A DNA stretch of 64,000 nucleotides from Exiguobacterium flavidum (lineage in GTDB: Bacteria > Bacillota > Bacilli > Exiguobacteriales > Exiguobacteriaceae). The stretch is from contig NZ_QPKS01000009.1 of assembly GCF_003344535.1 (NCBI RefSeq), positions 1 through 64,000 on the forward strand, in the 5' to 3' direction. The notes under the pieces are model-generated. The model did not search any database. It was not told the DNA's origin and worked only from the letters and a program-made list of their open reading frames with translations. The translations under genes were made by a program, and so were the position numbers. This document shows positions 35,126-43,518 of the stretch, one piece after another (position 1 is the first letter of the stretch; the number at the start of each line of letters is the position of its first letter).

Positions 35126-36427
35126 TTATTGAATCACTGCGTGGACGAGCGGACGTTCTTCCGGCTTCGTCGCGCTGAAGTGATACGCATGGTTCATCTT
35201 TTCGATCGCCTGGTCGAGCGTCTCCTTGTTCGAGCGAAGTGTCGCGATGACATCTCCGATAGCAACTTGGTCGCCGACTTTCTTATGGAGCGTGATGCTT
35301 GCAGCATGATCGATTTCATCGGCCTTCGTCGCGCGTCCGGCACCGAGAATCATCGCAGCGACACCGACTTCATCCGCGATGATCTCAGAGACGTAACCTG
35401 CTGTCGAGGCCACGAACTCCTTCTCATACTTCGTCTCGAGCGCTTTTGACATGTCATCGACGAGTGACGCGTCCCCGCCTTGAGCAGCGATGAACTTCTT
35501 GAATACGTCAAGTGCCGCGCCGTTCGACAGACGTTGCTCGAGGTCAGCATACGCTTCGTCGAATGTCGGATAGAATTCGCCGAGCACAGCCATGTGTGCA
35601 GCAATCGTGAGTGCGATGACCTTCAGGTCGCGTACGTCCTTGCCTTGAAGCACTTCGATCGCTTCCTTGACCTCGTTCGCGTTCCCGATCTCATAGCCGA
35701 GCGGCTGATCCATGTCCGTGATGACCGCGATCGTCTTACGACCGACGCTCTTGCCGATCGAGACCATCTCCGTCGCGAGAGCTTTCGCATCGTCGAGCGA
35801 CTTCATGAACGCGCCTGAACCCGTCTTGACGTCGAGGACGATGCTGTCAGCGCCGGCCGCAATTTTTTTCGACATGATCGAACTCGCGATGAGCGGGATC
35901 GAATCGACCGTCGCCGTGACATCACGGAGGGCATAAAGTTTCTTATCGGCAGGCGTCAGGTTGCCCGTCTGTCCGATGATCGCCATCTTGATGTCGTTGA
36001 CCTGATTGACGAATGCTTCCTCAGTCAGCTCGACGTCGAAGCCCGGGAATGCCTCGAGCTTGTCGATCGTTCCGCCTGTGTGACCGAGACCGCGTCCGCT
36101 CATCTTCGCGACCGGAATGCCGATCGAAGCGACGAGTGGCGCGACGATCAGGCTGATCTTGTCGCCGACTCCTCCTGTCGAGTGCTTGTCGACCTTCTTG
36201 CCGTGAATCTTCGAGAGGTCGATCACGTCTCCGGATTCGACCATCGCCATCGTCAAGTCGGCGATTTCACGATCAGACATCCCTTTGTAATAGATCGCCA
36301 TCGACATTGCCGACATTTGATAGTCGGGGATATCTCCGTTCGTGAATCCGTCCACCATTGATTTGATGTCTTTTGTCGATAATTCTCCGCCATCGCGTTT
36401 CGTCGCGATCAAATCTACCATGCGCAT
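35126..36427 (-). CDS. pdp: pyrimidine-nucleoside phosphorylase, 433 aa
   Basis: Splits uridine, thymidine and deoxyuridine to base and (deoxy)ribose 1-phosphate. The family signature KHSTGGVGDKISLIVAPLVA and SGRGLGHTGGTIDKLE are intact. It is the third gene of a nucleoside-salvage set (deoB-punA-pdp): the sugar phosphates released by Pdp and PunA are passed to DeoB. Confidence 0.95.
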   Translation of the reverse strand: MRMVDLIATKRDGGELSTKDIKSMVDGFTNGDIPDYQMSAMSMAIYYKGMSDREIADLTMAMVESGDVIDLSKIHGKKVDKHSTGGVGDKISLIVAPLVASIGIPVAKMSGRGLGHTGGTIDKLEAFPGFDVELTEEAFVNQVNDIKMAIIGQTGNLTPADKKLYALRDVTATVDSIPLIASSIMSKKIAAGADSIVLDVKTGSGAFMKSLDDAKALATEMVSIGKSVGRKTIAVITDMDQPLGYEIGNANEVKEAIEVLQGKDVRDLKVIALTIAAHMAVLGEFYPTFDEAYADLEQRLSNGAALDVFKKFIAAQGGDASLVDDMSKALETKYEKEFVASTAGYVSEIIADEVGVAAMILGAGRATKADEIDHAASITLHKKVGDQVAIGDVIATLRSNKETLDQAIEKMNHAYHFSATKPEERPLVHAVIQ

Positions 36428-36456
36428 GAGTAATTCCTCCTAGGATGTATGTTTAC

Positions 36457-37269
36457 TTACATTTTCTTGAGCGTTCCGCGTACGAGTGACAAGAAATGTC
36501 CTTTGACACGTTCTGTCGTCTCGATGACTTCCTCGTGGTTGAGCGGTTGGTCGAGGATGCCTGCCGCCATGTTCGAGACACATGAGATCCCGAGCACGCG
36601 CATGTCGGAGTGTCTTGCGACGATCACTTCAGGGACCGTCGACATACCGACGACATCTCCGCCGAGCAGGCGTGCCATCTTGACTTCAGCCGGCGTCTCA
36701 TATGTCGGACCAGTGTTGCCGAAGTAGACACCCTGGCGCACGCGGATGCCGAGCTCGTCTGCCGTCGCTTGTGCGAGCGCGACGAGTTCCGGATCATATG
36801 GCTTCGACATGTCAGGGAAACGTGGACCGAATTCCGAAACGTTCTCCCCGATGAGCGGGTTCGTGCCGAAGAAGTTGATGTGATCCGTGATCAACATCAA
36901 ATCGCCCGGCTCGAACGACTCGTTGCATGCTCCCGCGGCGTTCGTCACGACTACCGTCTCGACGCCGATCGCCTTCATGACGCGGACCGGGAAGGTGACC
37001 ATCTCCATCGAGTATCCTTCGTAGAAGTGGAAACGGCCTTGCATCGCGACGACCTGTTTTCCTTCGAGCGTACCGAAGACGAGTTGACCCGCATGTCCTT
37101 CGACTGTCGAAGTCGGGAAGTTCGGGATTTCATCGTAAGGAATCGCTACTTTGTTCTCGATCTCATCGGCGAGTACGCCGAGACCCGATCCAAGAATCAA
37201 TCCGATCTCCGGTCTTGCCTGCATCTTGCCTTCCAAAAAATCACGAGTTTCATTCCAGTTGACGTTCAT
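36457..37269 (-). CDS. punA: purine-nucleoside phosphorylase, trimeric type, 270 aa
   Basis: Phosphorolysis of (deoxy)guanosine and inosine. Shows IGLILGSGLGVLADEIE, GRFHFYEGYSMEMVTFP and TNAAGACNESFEPGDLM, the phosphate and base-binding segments of the trimeric family. The frame begins with TTG at 37272 followed by ATG at 37269; GAGGAG lies upstream, and I use the ATG. Gene order deoB-punA is the same in B. subtilis (drm-pupG). Confidence 0.95.
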   Translation of the reverse strand: MNVNWNETRDFLEGKMQARPEIGLILGSGLGVLADEIENKVAIPYDEIPNFPTSTVEGHAGQLVFGTLEGKQVVAMQGRFHFYEGYSMEMVTFPVRVMKAIGVETVVVTNAAGACNESFEPGDLMLITDHINFFGTNPLIGENVSEFGPRFPDMSKPYDPELVALAQATADELGIRVRQGVYFGNTGPTYETPAEVKMARLLGGDVVGMSTVPEVIVARHSDMRVLGISCVSNMAAGILDQPLNHEEVIETTERVKGHFLSLVRGTLKKM

Positions 37270-37306
37270 CAAAAATCGCTCCTCTGTTCGAATAGTTGGT
37301 CTTCCC

Positions 37307-38479
37307 TTAAAGTTCGTTCAAAAAGCTTTTGCCATGTTGAGGAGCTTTGACGCCGAAGTTCTCGGCAACCGTCGCTCCGATATCTGCGAACGTCTCACGA
37401 ATCCCTAGCGATTTACCGGCGACGTTCTTGTGATATGCGAGAAGCGGGACGTACTCACGCGTATGATCCGTTCCAGCGTGGACAGGGTCGTTCCCGTGGT
37501 CTGCCGTGATGATCAACAGATCGTCCTCTTTCAGGCGTTCAAGCACTTCCGGAAGACGGGCATCATACTCCTCGAGTGCCTGCGCATAGCCTGCAGGGTC
37601 GCGGCGATGACCGAACAGCGCATCGAAGTCGACAAGGTTGAGGAAGCAGAGTCCATTGAAGTCGCGGTCTGCCTGAAGGACGAGCTGGTCCATCCCATCC
37701 ATGTTCGATTTCGTGCGGATTGCATCCGTGACACCTTCGCCATCGAAGATATCGGCAATCTTGCCAAGTGAGATGACGTCGAATCCGGCCGTCTCGAGCT
37801 CATTCATGACTGTCCGGTCGAACGGTTTGAGCGCATAGTCATGTCGGTTAGCGGTGCGGATCCAGTTACCTTCCTCACCGATGAACGGGCGAGCGATGAT
37901 GCGCCCGAGCATGTAAGGATCTTCACGCGTGATTTCACGGGCGTACTCGCAGATGCGATAGAGTTCCTCGAGCGGCACGACGTCCTCGTGAGCTGCGATT
38001 TGAAGGACTGAATCAGCAGACGTGTAGACGATCAACGCGCCTGTCTCGACATGTTCACGTCCGAGTTCGTCTAAGATCTCTGTGCCTGAAGCAGGCTTGT
38101 TCCCGATTATCTTCCGTCCCGAGAACGACTCGAGACGTGAAATCAGATCCTCAGGGAATTCTTCGAAGACGCGGAACGGCGTATCGATGCGAAGACCCAT
38201 GATCTCCCAGTGTCCAGTCATCGTATCCTTGCCTGCTGATACTTCCTCCATCTTGCCATAGGCAGCGACGGCTTCTTCATCGGACGGGACGCCAAGAATC
38301 GGCTCGATATGTGAGAGCCCAAGCTTCGCCATGTTCGGCATGACGAGCCCGCCCTTGCTCTCCGCGATATGACCTAGCGTGTTCGCGCCAATGTCACCGA
38401 ACTGTTCCGCATCAGGCGCTTCTCCGATTCCGACTGAATCGAGCACCACTAGAAATACACGTTTGAATTTTTGAGCCAT
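37307..38479 (-). CDS. deoB: phosphopentomutase, 390 aa
   Basis: Interconverts (deoxy)ribose 1-phosphate and 5-phosphate. An alkaline-phosphatase-superfamily enzyme with metal ligands in [19 protein letters not shown], the phospho-Thr region [12 protein letters not shown], and [19 protein letters not shown]. It is the first gene of deoB-punA-pdp, 109 bp after xerD, with a candidate promoter in between. Confidence 0.96.
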   Translation of the reverse strand: MAQKFKRVFLVVLDSVGIGEAPDAEQFGDIGANTLGHIAESKGGLVMPNMAKLGLSHIEPILGVPSDEEAVAAYGKMEEVSAGKDTMTGHWEIMGLRIDTPFRVFEEFPEDLISRLESFSGRKIIGNKPASGTEILDELGREHVETGALIVYTSADSVLQIAAHEDVVPLEELYRICEYAREITREDPYMLGRIIARPFIGEEGNWIRTANRHDYALKPFDRTVMNELETAGFDVISLGKIADIFDGEGVTDAIRTKSNMDGMDQLVLQADRDFNGLCFLNLVDFDALFGHRRDPAGYAQALEEYDARLPEVLERLKEDDLLIITADHGNDPVHAGTDHTREYVPLLAYHKNVAGKSLGIRETFADIGATVAENFGVKAPQHGKSFLNEL

Positions 38480-38517
38480 TTGCTCTTCCTCCTATACCTA
38501 GCGTTCTTGTAAGCGAA

Positions 38518-38546
38518 AGTATTTTCCCTTTTCCATCGATCGTAAA
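38518..38546 (-). promoter_or_regulatory. candidate SigA promoter for deoB-punA-pdp
   Basis: Minus strand TTTACG (38546-38541), 17 bp, AATACT (38523-38518). It lies 39 bp before the deoB start. Confidence 0.4.
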
Positions 38547-38588
38547 ACGCGACATTTGTCTGAAGTCAGACCTTTATTTCATCCGACC

Positions 38589-39473
38589 TCATGCTCTCGG
38601 ATGGTGATTCTTATATACGTCCTGGAGACGCGACCGATTCACATGTGTATACATCTGCGTCGTCGACAAGTCGGCGTGGCCAAGCATCTCCTGAACCGCC
38701 CGAAGGTCTGCCCCGTTCTCGAGCAGGTGCGTCGCAAACGAATGGCGCAGTACATGCGGTGTGATTTCCTTCTCGATGCCCGCATTCTTCGCCCGCCGTT
38801 TGATCATCTTCCAAAATCCTTGTCGAGAAAGGCGTTCCCCCCGGCTGTTCAAGAAGAGCGCTTCCGTCTGCTTGCCGCCGAGTCCGTTGCGTGCGAGTTC
38901 GATGTACGTCTCGACGCGTTCGATCGCGGTCCCGCTGATCGGGATGATCCGCGTCTTGTCGCCTTTCCCGTGACACGAAAGGAAACCGAGTTCGAGCTGA
39001 AGATCCTTCAAGTCGAGTCCGAGCAGCTCACTGACCCGCATGCCAGTTCCGTAGAGAAGTTCGAGCATCGCTTGATCACGACGCGTCAACGGGTCATTCC
39101 CCTGTACGGAATCAAGCAACGTGAACACATCGTCCTTGCTCCAGACGACCGGCAGTTTACGCTCAGGTTTCGGCAAATCGAGATGCCTTGACGGATCGTG
39201 ATCGACCAATCGACGTTCAAGAAGGAACTGGTGAAAGGAGCGGATCGAACTCGTGGCTCTTCTGATCGTCGAACGCGACTTCCCCTGGCTCATCAGTCTC
39301 TCCATGTGCGAGACGATCATATGGCGTTCCACTTGCTGGAATGTCTCGGTCCCAAGCGTTGACAGTGTGGCGACATATTGGTTCAGGTCGTTTCGATACG
39401 CTGCCGCCGTGTTTGAAGACATCTGTCGCTCCACCTTCAAATAGGTGATGAACTGTTCCAGCAAATCTTTCAT
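38589..39473 (-). CDS. xerD: site-specific tyrosine recombinase XerD, 294 aa
   Basis: Resolves chromosome dimers at dif with XerC (CodV). The N-terminal SAM-like domain (EQFITYLKVERQMSSNTAAA) is followed by the catalytic domain with Arg in GTGMRVSELLGL, HVLRHSFATHL, GHADLSTTQMY and the Tyr nucleophile in TQMYTHV. Start ATG at 39473 is chosen (AAGGGTGAG upstream) over GTG at 39482. Location between fur and deoB matches B. subtilis ripX. Confidence 0.93.
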   Translation of the reverse strand: MKDLLEQFITYLKVERQMSSNTAAAYRNDLNQYVATLSTLGTETFQQVERHMIVSHMERLMSQGKSRSTIRRATSSIRSFHQFLLERRLVDHDPSRHLDLPKPERKLPVVWSKDDVFTLLDSVQGNDPLTRRDQAMLELLYGTGMRVSELLGLDLKDLQLELGFLSCHGKGDKTRIIPISGTAIERVETYIELARNGLGGKQTEALFLNSRGERLSRQGFWKMIKRRAKNAGIEKEITPHVLRHSFATHLLENGADLRAVQEMLGHADLSTTQMYTHVNRSRLQDVYKNHHPRA

Positions 39474-39562
39474 CAAGCTCACCCTTTTTTTCGTAATCGC
39501 TTACTTTCCCATCATATCAAAGCGGTAAACCGTTGTGAAGACGTCAGACCTATTTTTCAATT

Positions 39563-39600
39563 AAAAAAATCACCTCTTCCCTTAATGGAAGATGGTGATT
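39563..39600 (-). terminator. intrinsic terminator after fur
   Basis: AATCACC-TCTTCCC with GGAAGA-GGTGATT, ending in T7 on the minus strand and overlapping the fur stop. Confidence 0.85.
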
Positions 39601-40081
39601 AAACGGACTGCGTCTGAGCTTCCTCGAGCGCTTCCCGTGCATGTCGTTCCTGACAGACGCGGCAGACACCGTGGAATGTCAAACGATGATCTTTAATCTT
39701 GAATTTGAACTTCGCCGTGATCTCTTTTTCGACATCCTCAAGCATGTCTTCGAGAATCTCCTCGACCGATCCGCATTCGATACAGACGAGATGATGGTGC
39801 GAGTGGCTGGCGCCTTCCTGACGAAGATCGAACCGCGACACCCCATCCCCGAAGTTGACCTTGTCGACGACTTCGAGCTCCGTCAACAATTCAAGCGTCC
39901 GGTAGACCGTCGCAAGTCCGATATCGGAATTCTTTTCCTTCACTAATAGAAACACGTTTTCTGCACTCAAGTGATCCGACTCATGCTCGAGCAGGACGCG
40001 TACTGTCGCTTCACGCTGAGGAGTCAGCTTATAACCTTTTCCGCTCAGCTGTTTCTTGATTCTTTCGACACGACTTTCCAT
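39599..40081 (-). CDS. fur: ferric uptake regulator Fur, 160 aa
   Basis: An iron-responsive repressor. The winged-helix N-terminal domain (KGYKLTPQREATVRVLLEHE) is followed by the dimerisation domain with the metal segment SHSHHHLVCIECGSVEEI and a C-terminal CRVCQERH, giving two CxxC pairs for structural zinc. It is next to xerD as in B. subtilis, which favours Fur over PerR and Zur. A Fur-type box overlaps the upstream edge of its own promoter, suggesting autoregulation. Confidence 0.92.
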   Translation of the reverse strand: MESRVERIKKQLSGKGYKLTPQREATVRVLLEHESDHLSAENVFLLVKEKNSDIGLATVYRTLELLTELEVVDKVNFGDGVSRFDLRQEGASHSHHHLVCIECGSVEEILEDMLEDVEKEITAKFKFKIKDHRLTFHGVCRVCQERHAREALEEAQTQSV

Positions 40082-40117
40082 CCAAGCGTCCCCCTTTGAC
40101 TCGAAACTGATGCTTTT

Positions 40118-40146
40118 ATCATAGCGGATAGCGTCTCTTTTTTCAA
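40118..40146 (-). promoter_or_regulatory. SigA promoter for fur
   Basis: Minus strand TTGAAA (40146-40141), 17 bp, TATGAT (40123-40118). It is 36 bp before the fur ATG. Confidence 0.7.
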
Positions 40147-40147
40147 A

Positions 40148-40162
40148 TGATAATGACTATCA
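40148..40162. promoter_or_regulatory. Fur box upstream of fur
   Basis: TGATAATGACTATCA matches the 7-1-7 Fur consensus TGATAATNATTATCA at all defined positions but one. It sits directly upstream of the -35 hexamer. Confidence 0.75.
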
Positions 40163-40184
40163 TCTAGGGATTCTCATTTTAGAA

Positions 40185-40715
40185 TCATTTTAATGTATTG
40201 ATATGCCAGTGTTGAATCGCCATGATCGTCTTCGCATCGACGATCTTGCCATCTGAAATCATTCCAAGTGCCTGTTCGAGCGATAGCGAGCCGACGTTCA
40301 GGAACTCATCCTCATCGAGGTTCATGTCGCCTGCGACCATCTCGCTTGCTTCGTATATATGTACCCGTTCACTGCAAAAGCCCGGTGCACCGTAAAAGTC
40401 GAACAAGTGAGTCATCTTTCCAGCTGAATAGCCAGTCTCCTCCTCGAGTTCGCGACGTGCGCATTCGATTGGTTCCTCGCCCTTTTCGAGCTTGCCAGCA
40501 GGAATCTCGATCGACATCTGCTCGAATGCTTTGCGGTACTGCTCGACGACGAGCAGTTCGCCTGCTTCGTTGAAGGCGACGATCGCGACCGCCCCGTTAT
40601 GATAGACGAGCTCCCGGACCGATGTATTCCCGTTCGGCAGACTGACGACATGCTTTTCTACATCGAACACCTTGCCTTGATAGATGACTTCCCGTTCAAT
40701 CGTTTTTTCTTCCAT
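40185..40715 (-). CDS. nudF: ADP-ribose pyrophosphatase, Nudix family, 176 aa
   Basis: Hydrolyses ADP-ribose to AMP and ribose 5-phosphate. The Nudix box reads GKLEKGEEPIECARRELEEE followed by TGY, and the ADPRase-specific region after it has the conserved Phe/Pro-Gly (YGAPGFCSERVHIY). The frame is open to 40805, but the ATG at 40715 follows GGAGG and matches the family. It lies upstream of fur on the same strand, with the fur promoter between them. Confidence 0.92.
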   Translation of the reverse strand: MEEKTIEREVIYQGKVFDVEKHVVSLPNGNTSVRELVYHNGAVAIVAFNEAGELLVVEQYRKAFEQMSIEIPAGKLEKGEEPIECARRELEEETGYSAGKMTHLFDFYGAPGFCSERVHIYEASEMVAGDMNLDEDEFLNVGSLSLEQALGMISDGKIVDAKTIMAIQHWHINTLK

Positions 40716-40860
40716 CTTCTGAACGCCTCCTGTTTGCTCTCTCCCCCACATTATGCCTGTACTGATGGAACTCCTGCAACCCATACCGTCACCACGTTTC
40801 GGCACATGTGCCTCGGTATGCTACACTGAAAACATAACGATCAGGAAATGAGGGAATGAC

Positions 40861-41715
40861 ATGACACTTGGTTTAGGCACGATGACGATTTTAAAGAGAG
40901 GCCAGGAGGAGGCGAGTAGCATCCTCCGGACTGCACTAGAGGAAGGCATCACACATTTCGATACGGCAGACGTCTACGCGAATGGGGCCGTCGAATCCTT
41001 GATCGGGCAGACTTTTTCTCCAGAGGATCGTGCCCGTCTTTTCCTTGCCTCAAAAGGCGGAAATCGGATGAATGCGACAGGAACAGGTTGGACATGGGAT
41101 CCGAGCCATGACTACCTGAAGCATGCGTGCATGGAGAGTCTTAACCGGCTCGAGACGCATTATCTCGACCTCTATTACGTCCACGGAGGTACGATCGAGG
41201 ACGATATCGATGCTTCGATCCAGGCGATGGAAGACCTTGTCGCTGAAGGTCGCATCAAAGCTTACGGCCTGTCCTCGATTCGACCGAACGTCATCAAGCA
41301 TTGGCTGGAACACAGTAACATCTCCTACTTGATGACGCCTTATTCACTGCTTGACCGTCGTATCGAGACGCTCTTGCCGGCTCTTCAAGAGAAGGGCGTC
41401 AAGCTCGTCGCGCGCGGCCCGCTCGCAAAAGGACTGCTGACGCCGGAGTGGGACTCCCGTCTCCAGTCGACTGATCAATTCGAGCAATATGACCACGGCG
41501 CACTCGAGCGCCTGTTGCCTGAGCTCGCGAAATATCCGCTGCCTGCTGTAGCGCTGCAAGCCGTCGACTCGAAGGCAGACATCGTCCTTGCCGGCGCCTC
41601 GAGCGTTTCACAGCTCCGTGCGAATATCGAGTCGATGCGCGAGACGTTGCCTGCAGGTGCAGTCGAAACGGTTCTCGGTCTTTGTCCCGTCCATCCCTAC
41701 ACGGACCATCTGTGA
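40861..41715 (+). CDS. aldo/keto reductase, 284 aa
   Basis: An NADPH-dependent TIM-barrel oxidoreductase. The tetrad is visible: Asp and Tyr in FDTADVYANG, Lys in LASKGGN, His in YYVHGGTIED. It starts MTLGLGTMTILKRGQ, a little shorter at the N-terminus than most family members. It is closest in look to the YqkF/MocA-like group (the B. subtilis homologue also neighbours nudF). It ends at a hairpin that doubles as the leader of the next gene. Confidence 0.85.
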   Translation: MTLGLGTMTILKRGQEEASSILRTALEEGITHFDTADVYANGAVESLIGQTFSPEDRARLFLASKGGNRMNATGTGWTWDPSHDYLKHACMESLNRLETHYLDLYYVHGGTIEDDIDASIQAMEDLVAEGRIKAYGLSSIRPNVIKHWLEHSNISYLMTPYSLLDRRIETLLPALQEKGVKLVARGPLAKGLLTPEWDSRLQSTDQFEQYDHGALERLLPELAKYPLPAVALQAVDSKADIVLAGASSVSQLRANIESMRETLPAGAVETVLGLCPVHPYTDHL

Positions 41716-41739
41716 GGTTTATCCATTTTCAGCTTGGGG

Positions 41740-41783
41740 AACTCCTTTCTCTGTAGATATCTCATACAGAAGAGGAGTTTTTT
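41740..41783 (+). terminator. terminator-like hairpin that sequesters the next gene's ribosome binding site
   Basis: The 5' arm 41740-41755 pairs with 41765-41779 (about 14 bp, one bulge), followed by T6. The 3' arm contains AGAGGAG, the only ribosome binding site for the ATG at 41786, which starts three bases after the T run. It can end transcription of the aldo/keto reductase gene or act as an attenuator of the DJ-1 gene. Confidence 0.75.
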
Positions 41784-41785
41784 CA

Positions 41786-42442
41786 ATGGGCAGAATTCTG
41801 ATCGTATCAACAAGTGCAAGCATGATGGACAGCCATAAGACCGGGTTGTGGTTCGAGGAGTTCGCAGCACCGTACAATCTGTTCAAGGAAGCAGGCCACC
41901 ATGTGACAGTCGCCTCGATCGATGGCGGTGACGTCCCGATCGACAGAGCCTCGATGGTCAAGGAAATCCTGCCGAAGTTCCAGGAGGCGCGCAAGGCGCT
42001 TCATAAGACGACGCCGATCGCCGAGGTCGATTTGAAAAGCTTCGATGCCGTCTACTTCCCTGGCGGTCACGGCGCGGTCGTCGATTTCCCGAATAACCCC
42101 TTCATCAAGGACGTCGTTGACTCCGTATTGAAAAAGAAAGGTGTCGTCGGATCGGTTTGTCACGGTCCCGCCGCTTTCGTCGGCCTCGAGATCGACGGAA
42201 AGCCGTTCGTTCAAGGCCGTCAAATAAACGGATTCACGGATGAGGAGGAAAAATCGACAGGTTTGATGGACAAGGTGCCTTTCCTGCTCGAGTCCTCTCT
42301 GAAGAAGGAAGGCGCGATTTTCCTGAAGTCCTCGCCCGGCGACGAATTCGCCGTCATCGACGGAAACGTCGTCACTGGACAGAACCCAGCTTCAAGTGAA
42401 GCGGTAGCGAAACTGATGATCGCGAAACTTGCAGTCGTCTGA
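41786..42442 (+). CDS. DJ-1/PfpI family protein, Hsp31-like, 218 aa
   Basis: Class I glutamine-amidotransferase fold with nucleophile Cys in VVGSVCHGPAAFVGLE and the acid site in YFPGGHGAVVDF. The layout is that of the Hsp31/YdeA-like group with chaperone or glyoxalase III/deglycase activity toward methylglyoxal. The start MGRILIVSTSAS is the only good one; the open frame upstream lies inside the previous gene. It is the second DJ-1 protein in the window and follows an aldo/keto reductase, so carbonyl stress is a plausible theme. Confidence 0.85.
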   Translation: MGRILIVSTSASMMDSHKTGLWFEEFAAPYNLFKEAGHHVTVASIDGGDVPIDRASMVKEILPKFQEARKALHKTTPIAEVDLKSFDAVYFPGGHGAVVDFPNNPFIKDVVDSVLKKKGVVGSVCHGPAAFVGLEIDGKPFVQGRQINGFTDEEEKSTGLMDKVPFLLESSLKKEGAIFLKSSPGDEFAVIDGNVVTGQNPASSEAVAKLMIAKLAVV

Positions 42443-42460
42443 AAACTGCATATCCAATAA

Positions 42461-42510
42461 AAACACGAAGTCGTCACTTTAACGCAGTGACGACTTCGTG
42501 TTCGTTTTTT
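42461..42510. terminator. strong bidirectional terminator
   Basis: A 17-bp stem AACACGAAGTCGTCACT with AGTGACGACTTCGTGTT, T-rich on both outer sides. It separates the convergent DJ-1 and PadR genes. Confidence 0.9.
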
Positions 42511-43024
42511 GAATTTCTTCAATCGCCCAGTCACACCATTCCAAGTAGTTGAGCATCATGCGCAAGCCATACTCGCTCGTCAGCTTCTCACCGAGGGTCG
42601 CCCCCTGTTCAAGATGCGCCTGCCTCCAGACATGCATCATCTCGACAGCCATCTCATGATGACGCTTCGACTCCTCAAGATAAGCGATCGCCTCGTCCGG
42701 AGGCAAGAGATGAAGCAACGATACCCTCATCAGATTCTCGTCCTTCATCTTCGGTTTGAACTCACTCGGTGCCCGAAGCCAAGCGACGAGATCCGAGCGC
42801 CCCTGATCCGTGATCGAGTAGATTTTCTTGTCCGGTAGATCCTCTTGTACGACGAGCTCGCTCGTCACAAGCCCCGCCTCTTCCATCTTCAGCAGCTCCC
42901 GATAGATTTGGGTATGGTGTGCCGTCCAGAAGTGGGTCATCTGTTTCTTGAACGTCGTGCTCAAGTCATAGCCTGTCGCCGCTTCCTCTGTAAGCAATCC
43001 AAGCAATGCGAATCGTAATGCCAC
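42479..43024 (-). CDS. PadR family transcriptional regulator, 181 aa
   Basis: An N-terminal winged helix (ALRFALLGLLTEEAATGYDL; YSITDQGRSDLVAWL) and a C-terminal helical dimerisation domain (PadR_C, Vir_act_alpha). These proteins usually repress a neighbouring detoxification or efflux gene in response to phenolic or other small molecules. No such target is obvious here; the closest divergent gene is the thioredoxin-like one. The stop codon lies in the terminator stem-loop. Confidence 0.88.
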   Translation of the reverse strand: MALRFALLGLLTEEAATGYDLSTTFKKQMTHFWTAHHTQIYRELLKMEEAGLVTSELVVQEDLPDKKIYSITDQGRSDLVAWLRAPSEFKPKMKDENLMRVSLLHLLPPDEAIAYLEESKRHHEMAVEMMHVWRQAHLEQGATLGEKLTSEYGLRMMLNYLEWCDWAIEEIQKTNTKSSLR

Positions 43025-43099
43025 GACCTCTCCCCTTCCTCCATTCTTCTTCTATTCAGTATCTCAAAAAGTATGACGTTGTGCCAGCTTGCATAATGT

Positions 43100-43129
43100 T
43101 TGACAGAAACGTGCCATCATGTAAAGAAT
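43100..43129 (+). promoter_or_regulatory. candidate SigA promoter for the thioredoxin-like gene
   Basis: TTGACA (43100-43105) followed after 16-18 bp by TAAAGA or AAGAAT (43122-43129), about 35 bp before the ATG. Confidence 0.5.
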
Positions 43130-43162
43130 AGACTATCAATGATCGTCTAGGGGGAAATATAC

Positions 43163-43471
43163 ATGAATGAATTGAAAACAGTGGAATCGTTCGAACAAGC
43201 GACTGGCGGCAAGCGTTCCGTCGTCGTATTCTCAGCCGATTGGTGCCCGGATTGCCGGCGTCTCGAGATGTTCATCGATGACATCAAAGCAGGAAGTACG
43301 CTCGATTGGTACGAAGTCGATCGCGATGAGCTGCTCGATCTGACAGAGAAACAGGAAGTTCGCGGAATCCCTTCGCTTCTCGTTTATGAAAACGGTGAAA
43401 AAATCGGCCATCTGCATTCGGCCAACGCAAAAACGCCTGAAGAAGTCGCAGCATTCATCGGAAAATATTGA
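43163..43471 (+). CDS. thioredoxin-like protein, WCPDC type, 102 aa
   Basis: A thioredoxin fold with the active site ADWCPDCRR in place of WCGPC, and the cis-Pro region VRGIPSLLVYENG. Similar to the YtpP/YusE-like small thioredoxins of Bacillales, which reduce protein or bacillithiol mixed disulfides. Monocistronic, with its own promoter and terminator. Confidence 0.85.
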   Translation: MNELKTVESFEQATGGKRSVVVFSADWCPDCRRLEMFIDDIKAGSTLDWYEVDRDELLDLTEKQEVRGIPSLLVYENGEKIGHLHSANAKTPEEVAAFIGKY

Positions 43472-43474
43472 GAA

Positions 43475-43518
43475 TAAGTCCTTTCTTTGCCTGAGCCTCA
43501 GGCAGGAAAGGACTTTTT
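43475..43518 (+). terminator. intrinsic terminator after the thioredoxin-like gene
   Basis: Outer stem AAGTCCTTTC/GAAAGGACTT, inner stem GCCTGAG/CTCAGGC, then T6. Confidence 0.9.
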
